Of a DNA stretch of 64,000 nucleotides, positions 12,601 to 25,213 are shown one piece after another. Within the stretch, counting starts at the first letter, position 1. Each line of letters opens with the position of its first letter. The stretch comes from Xiphias gladius. Taxonomy: Eukaryota > Chordata > Actinopteri > Istiophoriformes > Xiphiidae. The position numbers and the translations under genes were made by a program. Where the stretch lies: NCBI RefSeq assembly GCF_016859285.1, contig NC_053408.1:5296213-5360212 (forward strand), read 5' to 3'. Below the pieces are notes generated by a model, which did not search any database, was not told where the DNA came from, and worked only from the letters and a program-made list of their open reading frames with translations.

Positions 12601-12990
12601 GGGCTGCATCATTACAAAAGACCAAAATTCAGTCAGACTTTAGTATAAAAAACCAACCATTCTGGGAACAAAACTTGTTGTTGAATTGATTCATTCCAGT
12701 TTTGCGTATTTCTTCTCACGTTGGATTCCGTTTCCCCAGGTTATGATATTTTTGAGAGGGAACCTGTGAAGGACTCTGTGTTTTCTGTGCCTGACGTTGC
12801 CCCTGGCTCAGGGACTCCGCCTCTGCGCCTGGGCTGCTTCTACATGTTGGTGTTTGTGCCTATCACCTGTGCCCTGCTCCAGCTGGCCGCCTGGTCTCGC
12901 TTCACGCTTCACGGCCGCAAACTGCAAGGGATCAAGACCTTACGGCAGGGGGCCCAGCATGGCCACCTAATCGATGTCAAGGCCATATGA
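6608..12990 (+). CDS. mfsd13a: Mfsd13a/Tmem180, MFS-type multi-pass membrane protein
   Basis: Eight coding exons join in frame: 6608-6775, 7323-7402, 8444-8893, 8989-9109, 9947-10043, 10631-10802, 11829-12022 and 12740-12990. They give 1533 nt and 510 aa (human MFSD13A is about 517 aa). All introns are GT-AG. The start at 6608 gives [11 protein letters not shown] and then the conserved first membrane segment with [15 protein letters not shown]. Residues 62-76 hold [15 protein letters not shown], an MFS motif A-like loop between segments 2 and 3. Other family blocks are [77 protein letters not shown] and [16 protein letters not shown]. About 11-12 hydrophobic segments are expected. The family is related to sugar/cation symporters of the MFS_2 type; no substrate is established here. 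Several donors are followed at once by in-frame stops, so open frames end near exon borders. Identity is from close resemblance to the remembered human protein. Confidence 0.93.
7403..8443 (+). other. mfsd13a intron between coding exons 2 and 3
   Basis: About 1.0 kb, GTAAGT donor and CACCCAG acceptor. No other gene is seen. The minus-strand frame at 7778-7975 has no splice or domain support. Confidence 0.6.
9110..9946 (+). other. mfsd13a intron between coding exons 4 and 5
   Basis: About 0.84 kb of AT-rich sequence with GTGAGA donor and CTCTACAG acceptor. Nothing else is recognised. Confidence 0.6.
10044..10630 (+). other. mfsd13a intron between coding exons 5 and 6
   Basis: 587 bases with GTAAGA donor and CCATGCAG acceptor. 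The long open frame beginning at 10324 is simply exon 6 read back through the intron. Confidence 0.6.
10803..11828 (+). other. mfsd13a intron between coding exons 6 and 7
   Basis: About 1.0 kb. A T-rich tract lies near 10872-10916. No other gene is seen; frames at 11657-11866 and 11737-12156 are exon 7 shadows or read-through. Confidence 0.6.
12023..12739 (+). other. mfsd13a intron between coding exons 7 and 8
   Basis: 717 bases of AT-rich sequence with GTACAA donor and TTCCCCAG acceptor. Nothing else is recognised. Confidence 0.6.
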
Positions 12991-13755
12991 ACAGAATAAA
13001 GCTGGGTGAAGCTGCACACAGACACTTTTAAATAATCAGTTTTACAGTCCCTTTGATAATAACTTAGAAGATGAGGAATCAGGAAGCCGCTCTGATTCAT
13101 TCTGCAGCGCAGCCTGGTGTTCAAGAATATGAACCACTGCACAACATGTTGCTCTGTGGACGGTGAAAAATGAACGGTGGCCTGAATAATGCCACTGTAA
13201 GGAACATGAAATATTTTAAAAAATGAAACTTGCCTTATTTTTTTATATTAAAGTATTGACTTATATTTATATTTGAACAGATGACCAAAAGATGAAGTAG
13301 AACCAATCAATCCATTGGATGTAGAAGGAACAAGGTGATTCCTTTTCACAGTGCAGGCCAAAGATGGGGGGGGGGCCCTCTTGAAAACGGTTTGTAAAGC
13401 ATAATTCTGGCCTACAGTCTGAGCGCCGTTGCTGCTCAGTAATCGTCAGTAACATCAGGAGATTTACCACAAAGCTGCTGCTCTGGTGTCTAATGTTATT
13501 AACAGGATGAAAAAAAGTGAAATAAAATTGCATCAGTGTGTTCAGAGTTCTGCTGATACTGCACGGATCCTGCACTTCAGAGCCGATTAGTTCTTTTACT
13601 GTTTCTTTACATTTACACAGAATGCCCTGCCAGTTTGATGTCGAAGTGTATTTTCTGATACGTCCAGTGTAGATGATGATGTTTTTTGCTCAAAACTGCC
13701 ATTTGTCTGTTGTACTTCAAACATTCTGATTGTGACATACTTTATGTCCTGTATT

Positions 13756-13840
13756 AATAAAAATTGGAATAAGTAATATATGCCGGTAACCATATTGTCA
13801 GATCAGTTTTGTAATTTTTCAGATTATACAAAGAAATAAA
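13756..13840 (+). terminator. mfsd13a: mfsd13a polyadenylation signals
   Basis: AATAAA occurs at 13756-13761 and again at 13835-13840, giving a 3' UTR of roughly 0.8 kb after the stop at 12988-12990. An earlier AATAAA near 13004 is very close to the stop codon and is a weaker candidate. Confidence 0.55.
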
Positions 13841-13859
13841 CCTTATCTCTGTTGAAAGT

Positions 13860-14860
13860 CAAACAAACTCTGCTGTGCCTTGACACCTGTACAAGACGAA
13901 CTGAAACTCTTCTAAACTGGGTTATAAAACTAAAATGTGAAATGTTTGGACCATCTGTCTGTGTGAAATCTTTCTGCTACTTGTGCGTAACGAGGCAAGG
14001 AAGTGAAAACAAAAGTCCACCGTGGATCCTGAAACTTGTAGTTATCGTGCACAGTCACTGGTTGAGGCACCGGCCATTTGCCGTTTCAGTTAAGTAGTCG
14101 TGGCTCCGAGAAAATACAGACCGCATTTTTTTTACGTGTCTGTAGAGGACATTTGCAGGCCCGCCATGCGCTCGCCTCATCATGAGGATAACCGGGGCAA
14201 GTATTGTAGGTTTGGAAACACGGCCAAAGGCGTTCCTTTATTTTTAGAGCTAGACAAACTGCTACGATCAGCTTGGTTTCATCACAGTTATATTTTGTCA
14301 GTAGGACGCCCACTGCTGCTCAGCAGTGTCTTAGGAAGAATTGTTACCTATAAGACAATGTTTCCCGCAAAATCACAGCCTCTGCCCGGCAGTGAGTTGA
14401 AGACTTACAGTTTTTGTGCACACAGAGCCACGGCCGAATTTAGCTGCCTGGGTCACGGGGCAAAAATGTGCTGCTGGGCCCCAATTAAACTCTTTCACAC
14501 ACTCACTGTGCACCATGTTGTTTTTCCCATGCTGGGATATTAGCCGGCCCCAGATTTGCCATGCGATCGCTAATTACCAATATTTCAGGAACACGCAGCA
14601 CAAAAGCCCAAAATTTAAACACTGAATGCCTTCAACACGGGATTTGGAAACAAGGGTCCATCTCATGACAAGGGCCTCAACATTAGGTGGTGAAGTACCT
14701 TAAGGCCCTTATCAGACTGAATTAGTTGATTATTTAAAAAAGAAGAAAAAAAAAAACTTGACACGCAATACACCTGGGACTTTCAGGGGCCATGAAGGTC
14801 CCACCTTGCCCAGTTGGTAGGATTATGATAAGCGATGTTTTTGTTACTGAACTGTGTCCT
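13860..14860. other. Intergenic sequence between mfsd13a and arhgap27, left part
   Basis: No gene supported. Open frames at 13852-14097 and 14100-14543 have no domain, splice or composition support. Confidence 0.5.
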
Positions 14861-14865
14861 GTAAC

Positions 14866-14960
14866 CCAGTGATTCCCGACAATCTCGACCTGGGACCCTT
14901 TGAAATGATGTCTGCTTGTGACCCTCCATCACGGGGGTACGGTGTAAGTGTGGACAGGAG
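14866..14960 (+). mobile_element. hAT-type terminal-repeat remnant
   Basis: CCAGTGATTCCCGACAAT, then CCTGGGACCCTTTGAAATG and GTGACCCTCC, resembles the widespread fish hAT-derived terminus (consensus near CAGTGGTTCCCAACCTGGG). Only one end is clear. Related ends occur near 20250, 27662-27840 and 61577. Confidence 0.5.
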
Positions 14961-15389
14961 TTGCGATTAGTTCAACTAAAGAGGGATTTTCCTCCTCCAA
15001 TCATTTAATTTGCTGGAATTCTCGGAGGCAGGTGTAAAAGTAGTTCAACACGTATGGGCGCAAGGACAAAAATGTGAGAAAAGTAATAAACGTGTCCAAT
15101 ACTTTGTGTAACAGAAGCATTTATGGAGACTTCATCTTCATCCAAATGTTCAACTTGCTCGTTCAACTATTGAACAAGAGTTATTTGGCATTTCACGACG
15201 ACTATGACCAAATCTTTGCGCTGAGACGCTTCTTGCGAGAACGGAAGCAGCGGGAGGCAATCCTCTCGTTTTGTTCTCTACTTCCCGTGGGAGTACAGCG
15301 CATGCGTGTGGTTTCCAGACCTATTATTTGATTCAGTTTCGACCACATTCCGTTATTAATTTCACAGTTAGACATTTTTAACAATGTCT

Positions 15390-15990
15390 TTGACAGCTGT
15401 TCTTATTCTTGCTCCGTCTGAGGGGCTAACGAGGCTCCCCGAGCGCTGCAACGTCACGGGGAACCACGTGCGTCTACCCGCCGTGCACCGCGCGCAAGAC
15501 TTCGGATGTTTTAATAGTCTACCGTTGGGATCTGAAAATCTTTTATCTGGACAGTTTAACGTCCGCGTCGGGTGTTCACCTGGGCGGACCATTACGCGGC
15601 GTCGGGCAACGAGCCGTAAGCGGCGCGAGGGCGCCACCGTCACCGTAGGACGTATGTCGGCGCATGGCTACCCCTCAGTGCGCCTTCCAGAGTCAGTACA
15701 CTCATGTTTCTCTTCAGATCGTATAAATCTTTCGCCTTTTACTAAAGATTTCCGTGGAGAGGAACAATATGAGTTCGAACTAATTTTTTGATGCCCTCCC
15801 TCGAGCGGGGCTTCCAACCCGGTGCAAAGTAAATGAACCAGTGGGAAAGAGAGCAGAGCGAGACCTGTGTCACCTGGTGGACACGGTTACCACGCTGTTG
15901 CGTAATGACGTCATCGGAAGTTGAGATTTTCGACATTCCGGCCGGTGTGTTAGAATTCGACCGAGGGGCTGCGTGTGGGACCACGCAATG
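15390..15990. promoter_or_regulatory. CpG-rich patch with a CRE-ETS composite
   Basis: This GC-rich, CpG-bearing stretch lies 2.9 kb before the first coding exon of arhgap27. A perfect CRE palindrome, TGACGTCA, lies at 15906-15913 and runs directly into TCGGAAGT, an ETS-type site. Such composites are typical of broadly expressed promoters. It could start a noncoding arhgap27 leader (acceptor at 18907-18908) or a minus-strand transcript: on the minus strand an ATG at 15936 opens 21 codons ending in CAG|GTGACA at 15874. Neither reading has a partner exon confirmed here. Confidence 0.4.
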
Positions 15991-16109
15991 GACCCTAGTG
16001 CGTTACATTACTGCAACTGATTTATTTCATATCGATGTATCGATATATCGACGGGGGGGGGGGTTACAAGAATTTGATAAAAAAAAAGAGCAAAAGCAGC
16101 ATGTGAACA

Positions 16110-16560
16110 GAGTAAATATATATATATATGCTATATGCAAAGTTCTGTGCAAAAGCTGTGGGCACAAAAAGTAAAGCGAGGACGCTTTCAAGAATAATAC
16201 CATGAGTCATTTTTACTCATCAATTACCGTTGTGCAGGGTAAGAGGGCAGCAAACGGAAAAAACAAAAAGACTCTGAACCAAATCGATACTTGATGTGAC
16301 CGCGTCACGCAGTTCTTCTTAGGTGAAGGTAATCCCAGACTGACTGTGATGTTGAGATCAGGGCTCTGTGGGGGGGGGGGGGTAGTAGACCGTCTGGTGC
16401 AGGAGTCCCGAGTCCTTCTTGTCACTCAGACTAGTTTTTTAAGTCTCTGGCTGCATGTTTGGAGTCGCTGTCGTGCTGCAGAATGACTTTGGCTCCGATC
16501 AGACCCCTCCACGATCGACGAGACCCCCCCCCACAGGACTATATATATATATATATATAC
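16110..16560 (-). mobile_element. Tc1/mariner-type repeat remnant
   Basis: The segment has the wording of a common fish Tc1-like transposon relic: GTGCAAAAGCTGTGGGCAC at the left end, then GAGATCAGGGCTCTGTGGGG, GTGCAGGAGTCC, CTGGCTGCATGTTTGGAGTC and GTGCTGCAGAATGACTTTGG. No intact transposase frame is present. It includes a G homopolymer near 16371-16382 and ends at an AT run near 16541-16559. Confidence 0.55.
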
Positions 16561-17469
16561 TGTACTACTGTTGATTTATTAGGTACACGAGTCTTCGCCT
16601 TCTTCATGTTTTTGACACATCTAATTCTGGTGCTATATTGAAATAGTTATTGACAAAAGCGCCCAATGTTATGTTAGGGGTCATTGCAATTACCTTGAAC
16701 TGTATGTAGACCTCCCCCAGTTGTACAAAGAAAATAAAGTTCCTTAAAAACTGCCTCGAAATCAAAGAAAAGTGAGTTTAACCCGATACTTTCCCTCCTC
16801 TTTCTTCTAATGAAATGCTCATCATCCACCCGGGATACGTTTGTGTCTATACAATGAAAGGCCACACGGCTAATTTAATTTTTTTTCTTATCCACAGAAA
16901 AATCACGAGGACACTCGACGTGCAGTCCGTCCGCATACTCTGCATTCATGTCTAGAATTTCTGTCTTCGAAAACACACACACACGTGGTAGATCGTATCT
17001 GAGGCGAAATGCCAGCAGAGGTCATATGCTGCATGTGGTGCGGTGCAGCTGACAGCTGTGATAAATACACATACAAATACAAATGCAAATAGACTCCTTT
17101 TGTCCCCTTGACATTTACTTTTAGATCTCGTTTTCCAGTCATAATGGCATTATATCACATTCTGTTTTGTATGCCGATAACCTGCCTAAAATACAGTGAC
17201 TAAATATCTGCATTCATGTCAACATTGTAGTTCACAAAAAAAAACAACATTTAATAGGCCTCTTTTTAGTATTGCTGGGCTGTAAGATCACAATGAGTCA
17301 CCTTCTTCTTGCCACTCTTTCCAGTCCGTCCTCTGTCCGTGAGATGCCATAAAAAGAAATGCTCAGATAAAGAGGACAGATCGGGAAGTGTGGTTAAAAT
17401 CAGACTTCCCATTTTTTGTGGCTTTAGCGCTGCAACTTCTCACTGGTTGCCTCTCTCGGTGGAGACGCG

Positions 17470-17503
<34 letters not shown>

Positions 17504-18560
17504 ACAGGAAATAAGAGCCAGGGCTGGCGAGCAGAAAACAATACATTGTAAGCAGCAGCCTGAGCCATACCACTCCAGCTCTCTGGATACACAGCTGCTT
17601 CGGGTTTTGTTTGACAGACGTCCAGGCACGGGAAATCTTTGGAGACAAAAATCAAGGCGAGTAAAGAAATTATTATTCCACACCGAAGCCCCGGGATATG
17701 AAATTGCTGGATGTGATTTTAAAACGATAAAGTTCATACAAATTCATACAAGTCGCACCGACTTACCCTCTTATGTAAAATGATACTGGATTGCCAAATT
17801 TAACAAGGTATTGTGCATTAAATTTCAACTTGGAAATGAGTCGGGGGAACTTAGTAAAGTCAGATTTCCCATGTTTTGGGAAACTTTTCATTTTGCATTT
17901 TCTATGAATTTTTATGGACATACGCTCTCAACATGTATAAGTTCACCCACACCTATTGAAAATGAAATGTAAATGTTAATACTTACTAAGATGGCTGCGA
18001 CAAAAACACAAAAAATGGTATCTTTTTCACGTGAAAGAGCAGATAACCACAGCATCCTCTTGTTTTATCACAATATGCGAGTGCTTTAGGAGACAGCGAA
18101 CGACTGCGAGTGCTTCAGAGATAAAACAAAGCCTGATAAGGTAAACTCAGATTGCCAGGTGACGTCGGGCTGACGCTGAGCTGAAGTCGGTGCAGGCTTC
18201 CTGTTTTGTGGCTGAGCGATTTTTAGTCTGCTGCTCTAGTGGTCTGTAAGTTCAGGTTGAAAGTTGCTTTGCAGCAGATGGAAGCAACTTCCTGCCTATT
18301 CCCGTGCGCAGACATAGACGTTTTTACCTCTGTCACGCCACTCAGCTCAAATCTGAAGCCGTGTCGACCTTCTCTTATAAACCTCCGTTCTTGTGATGAC
18401 GTCGGCCAATAACCGTAGGTAGATTACTGAACGGGCCGACGGAGTCGCGCAGATCCGGGCACCCAAGGGCTTTAGGGGCGGCCCGAGGCCTGTGCCTCTG
18501 AAGTGACTGTTAACATTTCTTGTTGGAAAGTCAATCAACCAGCTATAGGAAAGACGCACA
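16561..18560. other. Intergenic/5' flanking sequence of arhgap27
   Basis: No gene supported. A short (CA)n run at 17477-17502 underlies the Thr/His-rich frames there. The GC-rich stretch near 18350-18500 shows no coding frame that can be supported. Confidence 0.5.
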
Positions 18561-18589
18561 GTGACAAGAAGGAGAGGCAACAGAAACAC

Positions 18590-18815
18590 AGAGAATGACG
18601 CAATACTACTACAAACGCACACAGAATGTCTACAAAGACAGAAAAAATAACCCAAAACTACAACAAAGAGACACTGAACGACTAAAAAGACAGAGAATGA
18701 CAACAAAGACATGCAAAATGACTAGAGAGAGACATAAAAGGTCAGAAACTGACTGCAAAAAGACACTGAATGACTACAAAGAGACACAAAACAACACACA
18801 TAAACACAGAAAACA
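18590..18815 (+). repeat. Purine-rich minisatellite
   Basis: Degenerate tandem repeat of about 20 bases built on ACAAAGAGACACAAAATGAC-like units, which gives an artificial Lys/Arg/Thr-rich frame (18595-18849). It lies about 100 bases before the acceptor of the first coding exon of arhgap27. Similar purine-rich repeats are common in fish genomes. Confidence 0.65.
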
Positions 18816-18950
18816 AAAAGTGTTAACTTTGACAACATTGACGATGTAACATTTGAAATAGCTACTTTCTGAAAGCCACACCACGTTTCACGTTTCCTCT
18901 ATCTGCAGCTCCATGATGTACGCGCACTAACCCCGAGGCCGCGCTGGAGC

Positions 18951-21900
18951 ATGGAGCTTGTGTGGGTGCAGCATGAGTTTGAGTACACAGCGAGGGACGG
19001 TCGCCTCGTGTCCATCAGGCCCAATGAAAGCTACATCCTGGTCTCCAAGACGAACGAGCACTGGTGGCACGTGCGCACGGACCAGCACACCAAGCCCTTC
19101 TACATCCCTGCGCAGTATGTGAGGGAGCTCCCGTCACATCCCGGAGACTCTCCTGGTCCTAAGAAGCGGCACTCAGCCGGGTGTGTTACTGACAGTAAGC
19201 CAGTGGATGCTGCTGATAAAGCACCGCATAAAGCAACGCCGGTCATCTGCGTAACAGCTCAGGATGCTTCACGAGAGACACAGCGGTTCTCCACTTTTGG
19301 TTTCTGTGAGAGCACACCAGACGCCGGGCCCCGTGAGACTCTGAACGAAGGACAGACTACGCCGGGCGATGCAGAGGCTCACGTTTTAGCGGGAAGCCTT
19401 TCGCTCACCTCAGCACCTCTGAGGACTGACCGCCTGCAGCTGTACGCAAAACCCCATCCTGTGCCAAAGGTTGGGAATGGACAGCAGCAGCCAAAAAGCC
19501 CACCGCTGGATGAAGACGTAGAACAGACGCAGACTCTTGCGGACGATGAGGATGTGATCTTCCCTTCACCCCCTAATTCACCCATATATGACACCATACC
19601 AGAGCTAAACGTCCCAGAATTCGACTCGTTTTCCGAGCTGCCTAGTCCTGTCGCTCCGGACGACATATCAGCATGGCGGCAGCGGAGTTTGAATCCAACT
19701 GCAGAGGCAACGTCTTCTACAAGCGCACTTCCCATTGAGCAGGTAGGGATTTCATGCACTATTGCTCTCTGTATAACTGCTTTCATTCATCATTCTGCAT
19801 TGGTGTCCCTCAAGCATGAGATCAAGCATGTGTCATTGTGATTTCCCAGCCAGGAGAGGGCGAAGTTTTATCACGTAAAACGGTAGAGGCCGGCTGCTAC
19901 TGTGTGTGTGTGTGTGTACCACAGTGCGGTGCCTGAAGAAGTTTTAATGTTTTATTGGCTGACAACACTGGACTCATAGTAGATGTAACGTGGCTTTTTG
20001 ACACCCGGCACTGGACAGAAAAGAACCAGTCAGCGTCAGAGTGAAGATCTCTACAAGTTGATCTAAATTACTCACAAAACATAAATTACTTATTAGTTGT
20101 TTGCACAAGTATCCATAAGTATTTAATAGGACATACCTAAATCCTAAAAATAATTAGTTAAATGGAGATCACGTGTGTGTGGCCAAGGGAACTGACTGTA
20201 GGCTAAAACACACCTGTAAACACCTGTGTCAAATACTTGCCGGTGGTTCCCAGTCTGGGTGTGGGGTCACACGATATATCTGACGGTGTCAGGAAATGAC
20301 TAAGAGGATAAGAAAGAATTTAAAAAAAAAAAAAAACATGTTGTGCTACCTAAAAATGATATTCCCTTTTCAGATTTTGCTCTATTCTTGACATTTTTAA
20401 TGCGACACTGGATAGTTTTATCTCTTCAGGCCTCTAAAACTCTCCAACGGAGGCGACCTGAGGCGGGAAGTCCCATTTCTAATGGAATTTCTCCCAGAGC
20501 GGGGCTTCGAGTAGGCACCGCCTAATTGTCAGGACCCACCAGGCGAGACTGTTAGGCACCGCTGCCATGCGTTGATGTGTGCAGTGCCGCGGCCCAGCTG
20601 AAACCTCTGTCCGCCTAAACTCGACGTCATACAGTGTAACGTCTCGGTGACTGCACTCCCTGCTCTCGGGGGGAAACGCCTGCAGGAGAGAAATACCGAT
20701 AGGACCTCGAGCCGGCCGGAATTCGCCGAGGCTTAGCAAGCGGCGCGCGTTGCCCCAGAAAAGGCCTACAGACAACGCTACAAAAACTGATCCACGACAC
20801 TAACACCTCTTTTAATCACCTTTACTCTCACAGCTCTCTTCCTTTAAAACGTGATCCTGACGTTAAAGAGAGATGTTAGTTTTCTTGAATAAGGTTTAAA
20901 ATACTTTGAGTGGAGTCATGTGCCTGATTTTAAACAACTGCCGCTGCTGTTCGTTAGCTTTATCTATAACAACGCATCATGTTTTCCGAGATGATCATAC
21001 GAAAGAAAGAAATATAGTGACTAGTGCTGTCAAACGGGTGTAGCGGGGAAAGAAGTACATTGTTCCCTGGAGGATGCGGAGTAAAAGTGTAAGTAAAAGC
21101 ATGGAATGGAACTAGTGTAGTTAAGTACAAGTACCTCAGATGTGTACTTAAAAGAGTACTCCACTGGTTTAACACTGAACTTGTGCAACGCTGTCGGACT
21201 CATGGTGGAGAGTGTAAAACAAAAACCCCAAATCTAAATCTATGACTCAGAACAAGAGGTATCCTTGGATACATTCTTCTTCTACTTTGCCAAAACTTGG
21301 CTCCCGCAGTGACCACAATGTAAACGCCACTGCTGACAGTTCGGTAGGAGATGTGGGGGGTGCTGTGCTAGTGGAGCTAACGTAGCTCTGAGCCGTTAGC
21401 CCTGAGGCAGCGATGAGGAGCGGGCCACTGATGTCTGGTAAGGTCACTCCTGTCTAACCCCCACGCCCCCAGGTTTCTTCTTCTTTTTTTTTTTTTTTTT
21501 TTTTCCCCAAACCTGTAGTCTTCAGCCCCAACCAGAGCTGACTCGCGTGACATCACTTGAGGCAGTTTATCAGTTTTCGCACAGCTCCCTCTGGAGCCAT
21601 AAAAAAAACAAAGAAAAAAAAAAGCTTTGTGCAACTTTTTTTTTTTTTTTTTTCTCCATACATTTAGTATCACTCCCCAGGACCAGAGACTTGGATGTGT
21701 AAAATCCCATCCAGTCCCCCTTCAACTACAGCGCTTGGGTAGATCTACTTAGTTACTGTGCCACCGTTGAATGAGACCGTTTGATTTGATTAGATTTTGG
21801 AAAACCAGAGACTGAACCACTTGTTGCTTTGGACACTTTTTGCAGCGAAGGTCTTGACTCTGAATACCGCACCGGTTGGGTTCGCAGTATCTGTGCCAGC

Positions 21901-22757
21901 TCATCAGCATATGAATGGCCGGTGCCACCCCCTCCCCACCCCAGCCCCCCCCCGGCCCCCCTTCGTGGCATTTCAATAGGCGAAAAGAGGTGTTTCTTGA
22001 ATGGCTCCGTAAAAGCAGCTGATCCAAGCCCTCAGGTTTCGGTCGGCGAAAGTTTTCTGCGGGTGAGGACTCGCGTTTACCTGGCGCCGTCGACCCTGCG
22101 TTTGGACCGGACTGCGTCGGCTGCGCCCCCGGCCGGACCCGGTGAGTTTCGTGGCGTGCGACTCGGCTTTAGACAGGAGTCGGCGTGACTCCAGAACAGG
22201 TTACAAACAGGTTGTGTCGGCCGGGAGGCGAGGAAAGAGTTAACCCCAAAGCTGGCGGCCACTCCCAAACCCTCCAGCTGCTACCTGGCTTCCCCCCCCT
22301 CTGCGCCCATGACGATCCCGGGAGTCACGACTTAACCGCACGGCCGGGAAACGATGGGGGGAAAAATTTGCGAATTTATAGCTCGCCCTGCCTTCCTTCC
22401 CTGTTGAGCACAAACCACAGAAAGTTTCGCCGCAGGTAAGTTTGACGACGGCTGCCCCCTCGCCTTGCACCTGCCGCAAGGTTACAGGACGTCAGCCACG
22501 GGTCAGTGTTTGGAGGAGACAGTGTCTGATCAGATTTCTGTGTAGTTTTAACCAAGTGTGTGTGTGTGGGGGGGGGCACTTTGTGCCCTGTAATGGCTGC
22601 GGCCTCTCCCAGTACTCCCAGGGACTGCGTGTGCTCCGCGGCACTGGATTGACAAGCACGGTCTGCTGCTTCAGAGGGAGGCCTGGATTATCACCTCACA
22701 AAAAACTGGGTGCGCTCACCAGAGCCTCCGCGTGCATTTTAAACATCGCTGGCCGTA

Positions 22758-22823
<66 letters not shown>

Positions 22824-23024
22824 CATTCTCTCCTCTGTGGAGACGTTAACGAGAGCCCCACACTTGTGACAGGACTGCAGACGTGCCAGGACCCCTCAAG
22901 TGCATTAATTCTTCGCCCACAATGGAGGGCCATCTCCATGGTGATGTGGGGGGGTAGGGGGGATCCTGGCCTGACTCCTAACAACAAGCAGGGCTTTTGG
23001 ATGCCAGCCCTGCCATGAAACTTG

Positions 23025-23076
<52 letters not shown>

Positions 23077-25171
23077 TGTGTGTGTGTGTGTGTGTGTGTG
23101 TCTGTGTTCATATGTAATGTGCAGAACTTTCAATTAGCCCAAATGTAGGTCACTTAATATCAAGGGGTCTATGCGGGCTGCTCTTTGGTCTCAGGGGGGG
23201 ATATTAAGTTTGATAAGTGGATAGCAAATCCAGCTGGGACTGGGATCCCGAACTTTGGTTAATTTTAACTTTACAACTTCCAGAAAGGCAAACCCGAATG
23301 CACACTCGGGGCTGTTTCGTTTTAACGGTGATAGTCCTCTGATTGCCATGCGTATGCGCAGTCCTTATTGGAGCTGCCCGCGGCACCAGCGTGTCTGGGC
23401 TCTTTGGAAGGTTCATGATGAATATTGAGCATGACTTGTCTGATGTATCTTTTATCACTCAAAGTCAGGATAACTGCCCCAAGGGGTCCAATGTCCCATT
23501 GATCTTTGGCAAGTGGAAGAAAAATTGAGCCTTTGCTTTGTCCCCTTGTGCACACCGTTACCCCGACTGTTCATTTTTTTTTTTTTTTTCCTTTGGCCCT
23601 TTTAAACTGAACAGATGATCCCGTTCTTCCATTTGAATCATCTCTGAGAAAAAACCGTGGGAATCGCAGCTTGGCCGTGAGCGCCTCACCTACAGCAGTG
23701 CAGCAATTCCTGCTGCTCCGTGGGACAGACCAAATCAGATGCCAGGAAACTGCTCCGACAGGTCGTGTGAGTGTCTTGTCGGACCTCTGTGTACATGCCT
23801 ACCTGACGGAAGATGTGTCCGTCAAGAACAGGCGCCTGTAGCCTCAGCTTCCTGGTTGTTCCCGAGCCGGACGAGCCCTTCACGTTCACCATGCTTTAGT
23901 CATATATACTGCACAATATGCGCATTATGTTTTGAATGACTTAGTACATTCTGTCTCAATTTAAGGTTTTACAAGCAAACCTGTGTGTCGCACAGGTTTG
24001 TGCATGTTTTTTTTTTTTATTATTTGAACTGCATGTTTAGGTATGCACTTCCATACAAGATGTGACAGTAGTAGAGAGGGTTAGGCCTTCCTAGCCCCAG
24101 TTTGTACCTCTCACGTATCACCTTTTTACATTCAAGTCAAAGAGCGAAGCAGCTGACAGACACAAACACCCGGGGATCTCGGAAAAATCCAGATGATCGT
24201 TTTGAAACCATTTACGACTGTTTTGAAGGTATTTCCGGAGTCCTTAAAGACTCTTCTTCTTTAGCCAGTTGCAACTGGTTTTCCCCATCCAGGTCAGCAG
24301 AAATTACATGTGTCCTTGCACATTCGTAAAACACAAGCAAACCATTAACTGCTCTTTTGTAGGAAAATAGAAAACGGCAACATATACTAATATAACCGAT
24401 TAATAACTTTGAAAATGTATGGTTCACATTGTACATATCAAGCTAGGAGATGTGTGTGTCATTTCTGACTACCGTCTTTATTTAGGTCACGAACAAGATG
24501 TGCAACTCGGGAATCCGGTTAAAACTTTTGTAATCATGCAACAGACTAAATATTTTTTCATCCGGATGGCGAGCAGAGTCTCCAGAGAGGATTCTGGTAG
24601 TACCCTAAGAAACTGTGGTGTTGAATGACCTTCTTTGGGTTTTGTTTTTTTTTGTTTTTTTTTTAAGATTGCTGGGTATCTATTTTTCAGAAAATCTGAA
24701 TCTTATAACTAGAATGTAATGGTAATGTAGAAATGTAACGGTAATACATGAGAGGTCAAATCTGTTTATAAACAATATGATTATTGGGTACAGCATTGCA
24801 AACCTCCCACCAAGGCAAGAGAAAGAGAAAATGTTTGTTTTGTTTTTTTCCCCCACCAACTTTCAGTTAATTTTAGGCACCTTGGAATATTGGTCTACAA
24901 AGTAATGTATTGACAATCTGCATGGAGCCTCATGCTGGTCTTTGTGAAGAGTTGCATGAGTCACGCGAAACAGGGATGTCTCTTGTGTCATCACTGTTCG
25001 TAAAAGTGTTTTTGTAAAGTTGTAATGATGTGCTCATGATCCTGTCATTCCGCACACGCTACCTTGAGTACAATGGTGTCTTGCTGTTCCCCGCAAGAGA
25101 GTTACTGCTAAAGTCCCAACTGGTTTAGACAGTCAGATTCCGCAGCCTGTTTTCAGTTGGTTTGTTGTGTT

Positions 25172-25213
<42 letters not shown>

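Noticed and set aside
15384-15791. 135-codon frame and its antisense partner in the CpG-rich patch
   Set aside because: GC-rich DNA gives long frames by chance; no known domain, and the start and stop do not meet plausible splice sites.
18595-18849. 84-codon Lys/Arg/Thr-rich frame
   Set aside because: It is a direct translation of a purine-rich minisatellite.
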